Shown here: positions 11,392 to 20,867 of the stretch, in pieces
How the letters are laid out: the number at the start of each line of letters is the position of its first letter
How positions within the stretch are numbered: position 1 is the first letter of the stretch
Assembly (NCBI GenBank): GCA_029378245.1
Contig: JARKIF010000121.1
Span: 37,425 to 101,424 of the forward strand
Length of the DNA stretch: 64,000 nt
Direction: 5' to 3'
Source of the DNA: Roridomyces roridus
Lineage: Eukaryota > Basidiomycota > Agaricomycetes > Agaricales > Mycenaceae
Program-made: the position numbers and the translations under genes
Notes under the pieces: generated by a model
Databases searched by the model: none
The model's input: only the letters and a program-made list of their open reading frames with translations
What the model was told of the DNA's origin: nothing

Positions 11392-11584
11392 TGTTGGGAA
11401 TAGGCCCGCTGTGTGAACGGAGAAACCACGGGCCTGGGAGTATTTAGAACGCCGTGTATTTGCTTCTACGGCTGCGCCGTAGTCTGCGCAGAGCTGCGGC
11501 GCAGCATTGCATGTAGTATATATACGGGGGCTTGCAAGTGCAAGTCCCCCAGCTCCTGTATTAGATCAGTTGTCAAATTCAACA
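11392..11584 (+). repeat. Right LTR, 193 bp
   Basis: Same length as the left LTR with two visible substitutions. It is preceded by the purine tract CAGTGGGAG and followed by the ACACC target copy at 11585-11589. Confidence 0.92.
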
Positions 11585-11589
11585 ACACC

Positions 11590-12540
11590 CTCTAGCTGAG
11601 AAGAGCGCACAGCCACGACCTCATTCAGACAAGCGCACTTCTCTCTGGCCAGCGCATGTCCAACCCTTTCCTCCCGTCCCTGCCTCTTCTTCTTCGCTTA
11701 AGGATGCATCCATTCCTCAGAATAAGCATCCAACATCCCTCGGTCCAGCCATCGTCTGCGAGAAAGAGACGCGCATGCAGTGCGAGAACGCCGGCGTTGT
11801 GCCCGAAGGCGAGGAGGCGGACTTCGAGGGTGCTCCCCACGTGTCTCCTATCCCCACCGCCCCCGTCGCATCTGCACCGCCAAGCCCGTTAAAGGCGCCA
11901 CCACCAACGCGAGGAGTGACAACCGCAAGCACGAGAAAGCACAGGCCAAAGGCCGAGAGGCAGACAAAATCAAGTTCTCTCTCCGCCTTGCCTCTGTCGT
12001 TGACGGCGGCCTGCGCCTGCAACCCATGCGGGTGCAACGTTCTTCCGTACAGATTCACCCAACGCTCTCTGGCGCTCCCTACTAGGCGCGACGGACTGAC
12101 TGCGCGGCATACCCAACGCGCGGTCGAGCTTGGATGGGCTTCTTTCGTCGGGAACAGCTGCCACCAGCGCTTGCAAGTGTGCAAGTGCATACGACGACAG
12201 TCAAGGCAGTCTCCAGCGGCGGTCTGCGCCTGCAACTCATGCGGGTGCAACGTTCTTCCGGACAGATTCACTCAACGCTCTCTGGCGCTCCCTACTAGGC
12301 GCGACGGACTGACTGCGCGGCATACCCAACATGCGGTCGAGCTTGGATGGGCTTGTTTCGTGGGGAACAGCTGCCACCAGCGCTTGCAAGATGATGTGCG
12401 AGTGCGACAACTGGTGACGACGACGACGAGGCCAATATCCCCGACTTCCTGTCGGAGCCCTCTTCAGTCACAGGAGCTAGAATTATCAGGAACGACGACC
12501 AACACGTCCGTCCAAGGATAGGTCCACGGTCAGTCATTCT
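11590..12540 (+). repeat. Tandem duplication of a 213-bp unit in an open frame
   Basis: A segment starting near 12010 recurs near 12223. The shared core runs from CTGCGCCTGCAACnCATGCGG to CCACCAGCGCTTGCAAG and differs at a few bases. The period is 213 bp (71 codons), so one plus-strand frame (11775-12521) reads both copies in register, each with CACNxCGCNVLPxRFTQRSL. I recognise no family, and no exon structure links it to the clathrin relic downstream. It may be a fragment of a low-complexity or repeat-bearing gene. Confidence 0.5.
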
Positions 12541-13347
12541 AACTTGTATTCTTTACCTCGCGTGCTCACCTCTCTTACAGGGCGATCCCACCGTTTTTGT
12601 TCTTCCTCTTCGCTCTCTCCAAGATCGATTTCATCAACCTTTCCATAAAGTTGCCCTGAATTGTATGCGTTCAACGCCCCCGTAGAAGAAACGATTGCTG
12701 ACTTCGCGCTGTAGGCATCTAAATATCTCTTTGAGCTCGCCAGCAGGCGTGTGGTCGCCGGATTTGCGTTCGCGAAAAGGTCACCAGCTCGTCATTATCG
12801 ATTTGGTCCTGCGGCGCTACATAGCTGCCGCCTGTGCTACACTCGCCGCCCGTGCTGACGTTGCGCGGGACGGGCTCTTCATACATTCAAAAGGCCGAAT
12901 CTCCGACGGTGTTTTCTCGAAATGGCCTCTGTCACCGCCATTGGAATGGCCGCCGAGTCTTCATCGCCGCCTCAGAAACTAATTCGATTGCCAGCGGACT
13001 CTCCGCGATGCCCAGATAAGCCACTACCGCATCACGCCCGACGAGAAATGGCTGGTCCTTAGTCGCATGTCCGGCAACACGACAAATCCTTCTGCTTGCA
13101 AAATCAAGGGGCTATGCAACTGTACAGCCGGGAACGTTGGCGTCAGTCAACATATAGAGGGACACGCCGTATCGGTCGCAGAGACAAGGTCACCTCACCC
13201 CCAAACCGACCAAGTTGTTTACATTCGCAGTCGGGACTGCAACGGCCGCCAAAGTGTGTGTACTTGGCCAATTCCTCGCTCCGACTTGCTGACCCTTTTG
13301 AAAGCTTCACGATGTCCCGCATATCTGGCGAGACCATCTTCGTCACG

Positions 13348-13355
13348 GTGGACAT
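13348..13355. repeat. 8-bp target-site duplication, left copy (GTGGACAT)
   Basis: GTGGACAT lies immediately left of the MITE and recurs at 13784-13791 on its right. Confidence 0.93.
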
Positions 13356-13783
13356 CAGTGTTTCTTCTTAAGCCCTTATTAAGGGTGATTTCTGTAGCTA
13401 AGGGTTAATTAAGGCTTAAGGCCTTAATTAAGGCATCCATTTGAAGGGCTTAAGATCAATCTTAATCCATTTTTTCTCACGTCCTAGGTCGGCCTCGGGG
13501 GCACCAAACCGTTAGATATAGTGCCCCTGAGTTGTGAGCAGCTCTCCCGGATGGTCTGCCAGTGGTCTGGCCAAGGTCTGGCACTGTTGAGGACACGGTC
13601 CGAACCCCGTGATCAACTGCTTTCCGTCACAGTGCCGGTTGCCGAAGACTTGATCCGATCATTGTTGGTATCATTAAGGGTTAATAAGACCTTAACATGA
13701 GTTCCTCCCGAGGCTAAGCCTTAATTAAGGGGCCCTTATTAAGGGTTAATCATGTTAACCCTTAACATTAACAAGAAACACTG
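13356..13783. mobile_element. hAT-type MITE, 428 bp, inside the clathrin pseudogene
   Basis: Terminal inverted repeats read CAGTGTTTCTTCTTAA on the left and CAGTGTTTCTTGTTAA on the right (reverse complement). Both ends are flanked by the 8-bp duplication GTGGACAT. CAGTG termini and an 8-bp target duplication are the hAT superfamily signature. The arms are rich in TTAAGG/CCTTAA words (CCTTATTAAGGG near each end), likely subterminal binding sites. No coding capacity. Removing the element plus one target copy rejoins the host clathrin sequence exactly in frame ([12 protein letters not shown]). Confidence 0.92.
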
Positions 13784-15639
13784 GTGGACATCGGTGTTAA
13801 CAAGAAGGGCCAAGTTCTCAGCGTCAACGTCGACGAGCAGACGATCATTCCTTACATTTTGGCCGTCCTCAACGATACCGAGCTTGCGTTCAAATTGGCC
13901 AGCCGGGCCAACCTTCTCGTGTAGCTGTGTTCCTCACCACGAGGCCAACGCGTAGCGGACTCGTGTTGGTCCCAGCCGGTTTGAACCCCATTTCGCGGAG
14001 CAACGAGCCCACGCTTGGTCTCCCGGGCGGGTCAAACGATTGCCATCGCTCCCAGAAGGCGCATCCTGTCTGCGCCAAATGTCATTCATCCCTCAATCGT
14101 CCTCTCACATCGCACACCCAACGATCCAGGTCCTCTGATGTGCTGTGACACCGGGTCTTACCGAATAGCCTGTGACGTGACACATTACCCTGCATCGCTT
14201 CCTTCTTCCCTCTTGGGCCCGTCAAGCTTATCGAGATGTTTGAGAGCTTCAGGGCTTAGAAGGTGCGCTTGTCGCCTGTTTGCCTCTTCACCGTGTGACT
14301 CTCTATCCCAGGGCTCTACTACTATCTTGGCTCTGGTCAACGTCAGGAGGATCCCGAGGTCCACTTCCAGAAATTCGGGAGGTGGAGCATATCTGCAGGG
14401 GGAGCAACTTCTACCATCCCGAGAAGGTCAAGAACTTCCTCAAAGAGGCCAAACTCTCCGATGGGCTTCTCCTCATCATCATCTTCTCTACGACCGCTTT
14501 GATTTCGCCCATGGGTCTACTTGTACCAGAATGGGGTCACCAACTCCATTTGCACTCGTCCAATTCGCAGGTGGATGTGGGCTGTGACGAGGGCGCGATC
14601 AAGAGCCTGCTCTCCGAGCTCGATGTGCATCAAGTCGCAACGGGCTGAAGTAGTGGAAGGCCGCGTTCAAATATAATATGGACAGCAGCAACAACAACCC
14701 CGAGGCCTTCTTGAAGGACAACGACGTCTGCGTTCCCGTCTCTGTCCTTGTATATTCACTCACACTGCGACGTAGATGTACAGCCCCATGGTGGTCGCAA
14801 GTTCTGCGACAAACGGGATCCGTGCTTTGCATACGTCGTCTACGCGAAAGGATTCTGCGAGGATGAGCCCATTGCCATTACCAACGAAAACTCAATCTTC
14901 AAGCAACAGGCTCGTTATCTCGTCAGCAGGCGCCAGCCTGATCTCCGGGCACAACTCGTTGTCGGGGCAATATCCGCCGTCACCAGCTGCTCGATCACGT
15001 GACCGATCCTTTCGACCCGATCTCATTTCCAAACCAACCCTTAGATTGTGGGGCCGCCTCTCTCCCGGGGTGCATCCGGGCGTCAAGGCCTTCCTTCATT
15101 CAGGCTGATCTCCCTATCGAGCTGATCAACGAGAGTGCCAAAATTGCGACAGAGCACGGCCTATACGAAGAAGCTCTTCCTATCTACAAGACTTGCGAGC
15201 AACACGCCCTTGAAATCAACGTGCTCGCCGAGCATATCGTGTCTATCGACCGTGGTCTCGAGTTTGCCAACAAGGTCAACAAACCCGAGCCGTGGAGTAG
15301 GCTTGCCAAGGCCCAGCTCGATGGTCTGCGCATCAAAGATGGCATCGGTGCGCATTGTTCTTATCATCTTGACTTGGCTTCTCAACTTTCCATTCCCAGA
15401 CCCGTGCATCAAGGCAGAGGATCCTTCCAAGTTCCATCGAAATCTCTACCCGTGCCGGGAAACAATATGATCTCGTTCGCTTCCTGCAAACGGCACGCAA
15501 GACCCTGCGGGAACCCAAGATTGACACGCAACTGGCACATGCGTACGCCAAGACTGGGCGGCTTCACGACATGGAGGATTTCCTGGGCATGACCAATGTC
15601 GCAGATGTCCTCGAGGTGCAGCAATGATTTATTGCGCCG

Positions 15640-16960
15640 CGACTTGATGACGATGCGAGTTATGTATGAGCGGGAAGGGATAAGTCGGCGGAGGAAGGTG
15701 TCAGCGAATGAGGTGCCAATTCCATCGGTCACGACGTCCGGGACATACAAGTAGGCCTGGCTTGGATAGCCATCCTAGCTGGGAACGTTTTCAAGAACTA
15801 CGCATCGATTTTGGTTATGCTCCACCGTCTGGGCCAGATCTGCTCCCACCCGGCGTTGATTCACGAGAACGGCCAGCATTTCCTTTCAATCGACGAATTC
15901 AATGATTCCGAGCAACGCCGGAGCGCATGTCGAGCGAGTTTGTCAAGAAGATGAAGGACAAGTTCAAGGAGGCGGCGTTGAGGCGGATCGAGGCTTGGAA
16001 AGAGGTTCGTTTTGTCGTGTCTTCCAGTACTTTTGCCGACGAATTGTAGTCTGCAGACGCTGTGGTTGATGAGCACCACTCGACCTGCCCGATCTGCTTT
16101 CATGTGTATACGTTGGCCGTCGAAGATTGCAGCATGGGCGTACTGCAGATGCCACTCCCCGACGGAGCCGACCCGACATATAAAGCCAACGAACGACCTT
16201 GTAAGTTTAACTCTTGGAAGCCTACCTACTCTTGCTGATCGCACGACTCCAGACCCATCGTGTCGTTCACCCGTTTGCGAAGAGAAGCTCTGCGAACCCA
16301 CAGACAAAGATCTTGCCGGAGACGCTGACCAGGAACAGAGACCGAAGACGTTCAAGACGTTCAATCCGAGTACGAGCAGGATGGACCTGATCCTGCAGAG
16401 CGAGACAAGGAGGAGAAGGATGTCGTTGGCGACTCAAAGAAGCGTCTTGGAAAGCGCCGTGCCACCACCATCGTCGACTCGGACGACGAGATTGAGGAGG
16501 ATTTGCCGGAGGAAAAGGAGCTTGATTCTCTCTGAGGCGTGCAACAAGAACCTCTCGAAGGAAGCTATCAAAATGCTGCCCAAGTTCCTGCCATCGACCA
16601 AGATGAAGGTGTGTTTTTTTTTGTTTCCAAGTCGAGTATTGGAGGCTAACGTTGTACAGAAAATTCTTATACCGAGGGAAGCGGCAGCGATGGGGTCACC
16701 GTCCCGATACCATGCGAGAGCCATCGGCATAAGTTGCGACGGCAGCGTCAGTGTTCACGGCATCGTTGTCGATGTGATCGATGGCCGTGGATTGAAAGCC
16801 AGCCAGCCCATCGTCTTGAGAGAGACGGAAGCCAGGCCCGAGTTCCGTGAAGGCGATGCACCCTCGGACGAAACGAGTAAGCGCGGATCAATCGTTGTGG
16901 CTTCTTTGTCTTCTGCCTCCAGCTTCCACTCGTCGACACACACGATGTAGCTGCCGCCTT
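15640..16960 (+). pseudogene. SNF2-family helicase with RING finger, relic
   Basis: About 15.79 kb reads NYASILVMLHRLGQICSHPA, the conserved segment before the C-terminal helicase half in RAD5/RAD16-like SNF2 proteins. Then follow FVKKMKDKFKEAALRRIEAW, an intron-like GTTCGT...TTGTAG, SADAVVDEHHSTCPICFHVY (start of a RING), a second intron-like GTAAGT...CTCCAG and PSCRSPVCEEKL (end of the RING). Acidic linker text (VDSDDEIEEDLPEEKELDSL) and KFLPSTKMK come next, in other frames. The reading frame shifts at least three times, and the helicase motifs before and after are missing. Such proteins are DNA translocases with ubiquitin-ligase RINGs. It lies just after the clathrin relic on the same strand, so both may have decayed as one block. 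Confidence 0.7.
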
Positions 16961-17209
16961 CCGTTGCCTCCGCTGTCTTGCGATCGTGCCGTTATTTCAA
17001 TCCTAGCACGAGTGCAAACGGCTTTCTATTTCAAAGAAACACGTTTATCACCGATTCGGATAGACGGACGAAATCTGCGCACTCGAGCTTTTTCCCTGTT
17101 CATTCGAGCTTTAGGGCCTCAGCCAATTGTTGGTGAAGAACATCCCCGCTTCGTTTCCCACCGCGCAAGCCTCGTTCCAAGTCTCGTTCTCCGCAAGCAA
17201 GCGCATCGA

Positions 17210-17640
17210 AAACGGGGCTCCGAACGCTATGAAGGATGGTGGCTGGCAATAAGGCTGCCACAGGCGTGGCTGGCAATAAGACTGCCACAAGGGGGGAGAA
17301 GTGCTGCACAGGTGTATGCGAGTGAATGGGGGACGAAATAGGGTACGTTGTCGTCCTCCCCTTCGGTGTCGTTATCATTGGCGGACGCCTGAGTATCTGC
17401 ACCCATCGTCTCGCACTGGGACTCGTCATACTCCAATGCGTCTTCTGTGTCGACGTTTAGTTCTTAGAGTACGTCAAAGTTTTCACCAATGACACACCGT
17501 ATTCGTCCTCGCTGCCCACGTCACTCCCGCTGTGATAATCGCCTCCCCTCCCCGCGTCACCACTCCTACTCGTATCGCCGACTCCCATATCATCCTCGTC
17601 GTCGTTCCGTTACAAACATGCAAGGGAAGATTCGCGGTGG
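17210..17640 (-). pseudogene. Acidic coding remnant, unidentified
   Basis: On the minus strand, 17600-17480 reads NDDEDDMGVGDTSRSGDAGR. After a stop or short gap, 17455-17227 reads LNVDTEDALEYDESQCETMG and then ADTQASANDNDTEGEDDNVP. Both have coding-like acidic composition and the same direction. The tail contains a direct duplication of about 24 bp (GGCTGGCAATAAG...CTGCCACA). I recognise no family. It is probably the end of a decayed gene. Confidence 0.35.
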
Positions 17641-18028
17641 GCGCAATTGAATTGGGTACGGGATGGAGGTGGAGTAGATGGCCCCGCCTTGTCGGCGTTC
17701 AAAGGCGCGGACGCAGCGGTTGTATGGATCGGATTTGAGAATGGAGAAGAGTTTTCGGCCGCGGTCTACACGCATGTAAATTCGCCTGAAACGACCACGC
17801 AGACGGTGAGAGGGAAGGACGACTGTGCTGCACGGCGCCGGGACATCCGAGTATCTGTTGCTTTCGATTCCGCGAGGATGAAGAACCAGAAATGGAGTAC
17901 CTTGACTTTCGACTAAAACCTGCTCAACCCTTGCCTCTGAACCCATCCGGCGATTTCGTTTGTGTACATTATTCAGCGGCAGGGTGGATGTAGAAAGTAA
18001 AGTGTGATTGGGGTCGCTGCCACTTGAT

Positions 18029-19017
18029 TGGGCAAACACCAGCGTACAGTGTGCTGGCACTTACCACCGCCTCCACCCAGGCAGACGGCGGCTTCACAGG
18101 TGTGGCAAACGACTTCCAGACCTCAACTGGACTTCTTCGCATTCCGGCAGTCGACGACACCCGTTAGCCCTCACAGCACTACCGCCGGCTGACCACCGCA
18201 CTCTTTTACCAACTCTTCCATCCAGCATACGGTCTCAAAGGTCTGGACAACGACTTGAGGGCCTCGGATCCACATCTCGAGGACCCTGGTGCTCAGTTCA
18301 CGCCGCATATCGGTGCCTTTTCTTTGGGAGGTTACCGCCCACTTACCGCCGCTCCCTTTCTCGTTTCGGAAGCTCCCATGCCTCGGACGTATGCTATTCT
18401 CGCCTCTCATGTGGACGACTCCCTGATTCGCTGAAGGTACACACGGGCTTATTGCCAGCGACAGATGGACCGCGCCATCCGCAAGCCCTACGCGCGCGAG
18501 GCGCCGGGGTCACTGTATGTGGTCGCGCGTGTACGCCGCGTTGATTTGGAGGCGTTCTGCAATGATGCGATGACTACACCTGGCTTTCGTGCAAGACTGA
18601 TGCTGAAACTGGGAATGATGAAAGCAGGTCGACTCCAGAAACGAATGCGAGAGTATCACGTTTGCGATGGGAGCGAAAATGTCCATATCTGGATGGGACA
18701 TTGGACGGTGCCGCTCAGGTATCTATATGGTGACTATTGTTTTCATGTGATGCTCGCTCATTGACTGTGATTCGACAGAACGTCTCATGCACCTCTCGAT
18801 GTTCTGGGACGGTGCTGAACGAACACACGGCCAATGTGTATGTGGTGTCCATCACCGGGAGTTCGTGTCATTCAGCTCTTTGGCTGGTCTGACCCGATTG
18901 GACGCGTTGATGACGAGCATCTCAACATTCTTTGAACACCAGGTTCAGATCGACTGGTTTCCGCGACCAAAGACACCGAATGAGGCCCTCATGTACGACC
19001 TGGTCAGGAAATCTTGA
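18029..19017 (+). pseudogene. T5orf172 (GIY-YIG-like) domain protein, probably inactivated
   Basis: One frame from about 18040 to 18720 reads ADGGFTGVANDFQTSTGLLR, HPAYGLKGLDNDLRASDPHL and GSLYVVARVRRVDLEAF, then LKLGMMKAGRLQKRMREYHV. It is interrupted by a TAG near 18164 and a TGA near 18434; the TGA sits where a tryptophan codon would fit. After a GTATCT...CGACAG intron (about 18719-18780) come ERLMHLSMFWDGAERTHGQC and VCGVHHREFVSF, the C-terminal signature of T5orf172/DUF1766 proteins, ending at 19017. The intron does not join the frames cleanly. Such domains are GIY-YIG-nuclease-related; the fungal role is unknown. Two stops and the splice phase argue for a pseudogene. Confidence 0.62.
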
Positions 19018-20660
19018 AATCAGCATCGGTTATCCTTCTCGGCATGTTTTGAAATTTGGTATCTTGCGCATTTGATCTTTCGACACGACTGGACTCGACT
19101 CAATCCAGACGTATGATTGTACAGAGTCGGCGTACTATACACTATACACAGACCAAACACGCGCAGAACCTGTGAACTAGGTCTTCGAACGCCTGTTTCG
19201 TGCAGAGCCAGAGGTTTTGTCAACATGGGAAAGGAGCTTGGCAAGCGAGAAGGACGTGTACGGCAGCGAAAGGTATCAAGCACCATCGGGTGAGTCTGAT
19301 ATTTTGTCCTTTCTTCTTGTCGAGTTGGGTTTCAGCGAGCGAGGAGGGCCTCTTCACGTAGAGGGCAACCATCTAATATTGGAACGCGACGGAGATGAGC
19401 ATGAACGATGAACGATTAGCGCTTCGGATATTCAGAATACAGGGTGCGCGCAGGCACGCCCACGCCGCATTTGTAATCGGAGCGTTTTCACCCGTTCGGT
19501 TTGAAGAATACGCCATTGTCCAGTGTGATAGGTTCGCAAGGGAAGCACAGCTTCTCGCCGGTGGAATCTTGAGTTTGGATATGCCAGGACGTCACCATCG
19601 TCCGTATTTCTGAGCAGGAGCAGGAGCGTTTCATGAGAGTGCGATTACTTCAGTATAGCGGACATTCCTAATGAGGGAAGTCGACCGGAAAGTTCTCGAA
19701 AATGTCGCCAGAATAACCCGCACATCCCTATGAGGAATAGTGGCTCAGGAAGAGAAAGTCAGATGGGGACGCTGATGTCCGTCGACGGGGTAGTTCCTCT
19801 GCGGGCTGGTTTTCTGGTTGGGCGCTTCTACCCTATTTTCTTGCGTCGCAGTTGTTGATCCCTCCCTTCCACAGGTGTCTTCCTTACGCGTATGGACCCC
19901 TCTTGTATTGGTTTCCCTGATGAGCTCGGGACGGACATGTTTTCTCTTCGGGCGCGGGTGACTTTTCGTCAACGCAATAACTCTCCGTCTCGCACTTGAG
20001 GCGCCGGCGCGTGCGCGTCCCCCACTGGACGAATCATCTTTGTTGTCCGATGGTCTCGATCGACGATCTTCATTCAATGCTACTAAATGGTGACGATCGG
20101 CTTCATCCACTTCTACCTATTACAATCTACTACCTGCTGCAATCTGTATCCGTTTTCCACCTTGAATATATTGTACCCCGCGCGGGGGCCTTAACCTCTA
20201 TATTCATCATTGTCGCATTGGTTTGAGGTACAAGAGAAACAGCTACCGCAGGACGGTATCACCTCGGCGGCAGCACGGGCTGGTCAACTCGGAGGCCATT
20301 GTGAAGCGATTCTTGAGTGGTGCAGGGTCCAGGTGGAAGCAGAGTTTGCGGAGGGAGGTTGTCTTGGTCTTTGTAGCCTTCGATGGGGACGCACAACGCA
20401 CCACATTATCCAAGCCCCAGCCTTGTGTATTCCATTTTCGCGTGTCTTGCGTTGACTGTGCTGGTCGGGCGAGGCTTTTTGAAGTCCTTTCAAGGCGTCA
20501 CGAGGGGCAGGAGTTGCGGCGAAGAAGGTATGAGGACATAGCGAGCATGAGGGTCTAGCCTGGGAGTGGGGACATCTCTATTACAAGGACCCCCCTGTCT
20601 ATTATCAATCAATTATACACAATTCCCCTTGATTATACATCAATTATAGTACCCGTTTTG
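19018..20660. other. Stretch with no recognised gene
   Basis: ORFs of 60-120 codons on both strands (for example minus 20110-19745, with a basic and serine-rich sequence, and plus 20223-20558) show no family signature. Positions 20580-20720 are AT-rich, with repeated TATAATTGAT and TCAATTAT words related to those near 9490. Confidence 0.4.
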
Positions 20661-20867
20661 GATTATGCAATATTTACTGTATAATTGATCATAATCGATT
20701 TATAATTACTTATGATACAGATCAACAATTTCCGACACTCCTCCCAGCATTCCTCCGACTCCGTGTCAGTAGTAATGCCCTTATCCGACTCCGACTCCGC
20801 ATCAGTGCCCTCGCTACTGGACTCTGGAGACGAGGGCCCCGACTGGTCAGAGCACGAGCAGCTGGTA

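Larger units (their letters stand above)
10196..11584 (+). mobile_element. Complete gag-only copia-type LTR retrotransposon (TR-GAG-like)
   Basis: Two 193-bp LTRs (10196-10388 and 11392-11584) begin TGTTGGGAATAGG and end TTCAACA. They differ at only two positions that I can see (AGGCCTG/AGGCCCG and AACACCG/AACGCCG). Flanking 5-bp duplications (ACACC) mark a clean insertion. A primer binding site follows the left LTR directly (GGTTATGGGCCC), and a purine tract (CAGTGGGAG) precedes the right LTR. The interior of about 1 kb holds one open gag gene and nothing recognisable as protease, integrase, reverse transcriptase or RNase H. The element must therefore depend on pol from elsewhere. Elements of this plan are known in plants as TR-GAG; I know of no standard fungal name for it. 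Near-identical LTRs imply a recent insertion. Confidence 0.92.
12740..15627 (+). pseudogene. Clathrin heavy chain pseudogene
   Basis: Successive segments in changing frames match clathrin heavy chain in order: ICVREKV and VIIDL (N-terminal propeller, about 12.76-12.8 kb), YRITPDEKWLVL, SGNTTNPSA and GAMQLYSRER (13.0-13.1 kb), SRISGETIFVTVDI (13.3 kb), [20 protein letters not shown] (13.79 kb), YHPEKVKNFLKEAKLSDG (14.4 kb), DSSNNNPEAFLKDND (14.68 kb), TNENSIFKQQARYLVSRR (14.9 kb), KIATEHGLYEEALPIYK and VEHIVSIDRGLEF-like text (15.1-15.3 kb), and DMEDFLGMTNVADVLEV (15.6 kb). Frames change at least ten times, with internal stops and missing blocks, and the C-terminal third is absent. A MITE lies inside the VDI/GVNKK junction. 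Clathrin is essential, so a working copy must exist elsewhere. Confidence 0.88.
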
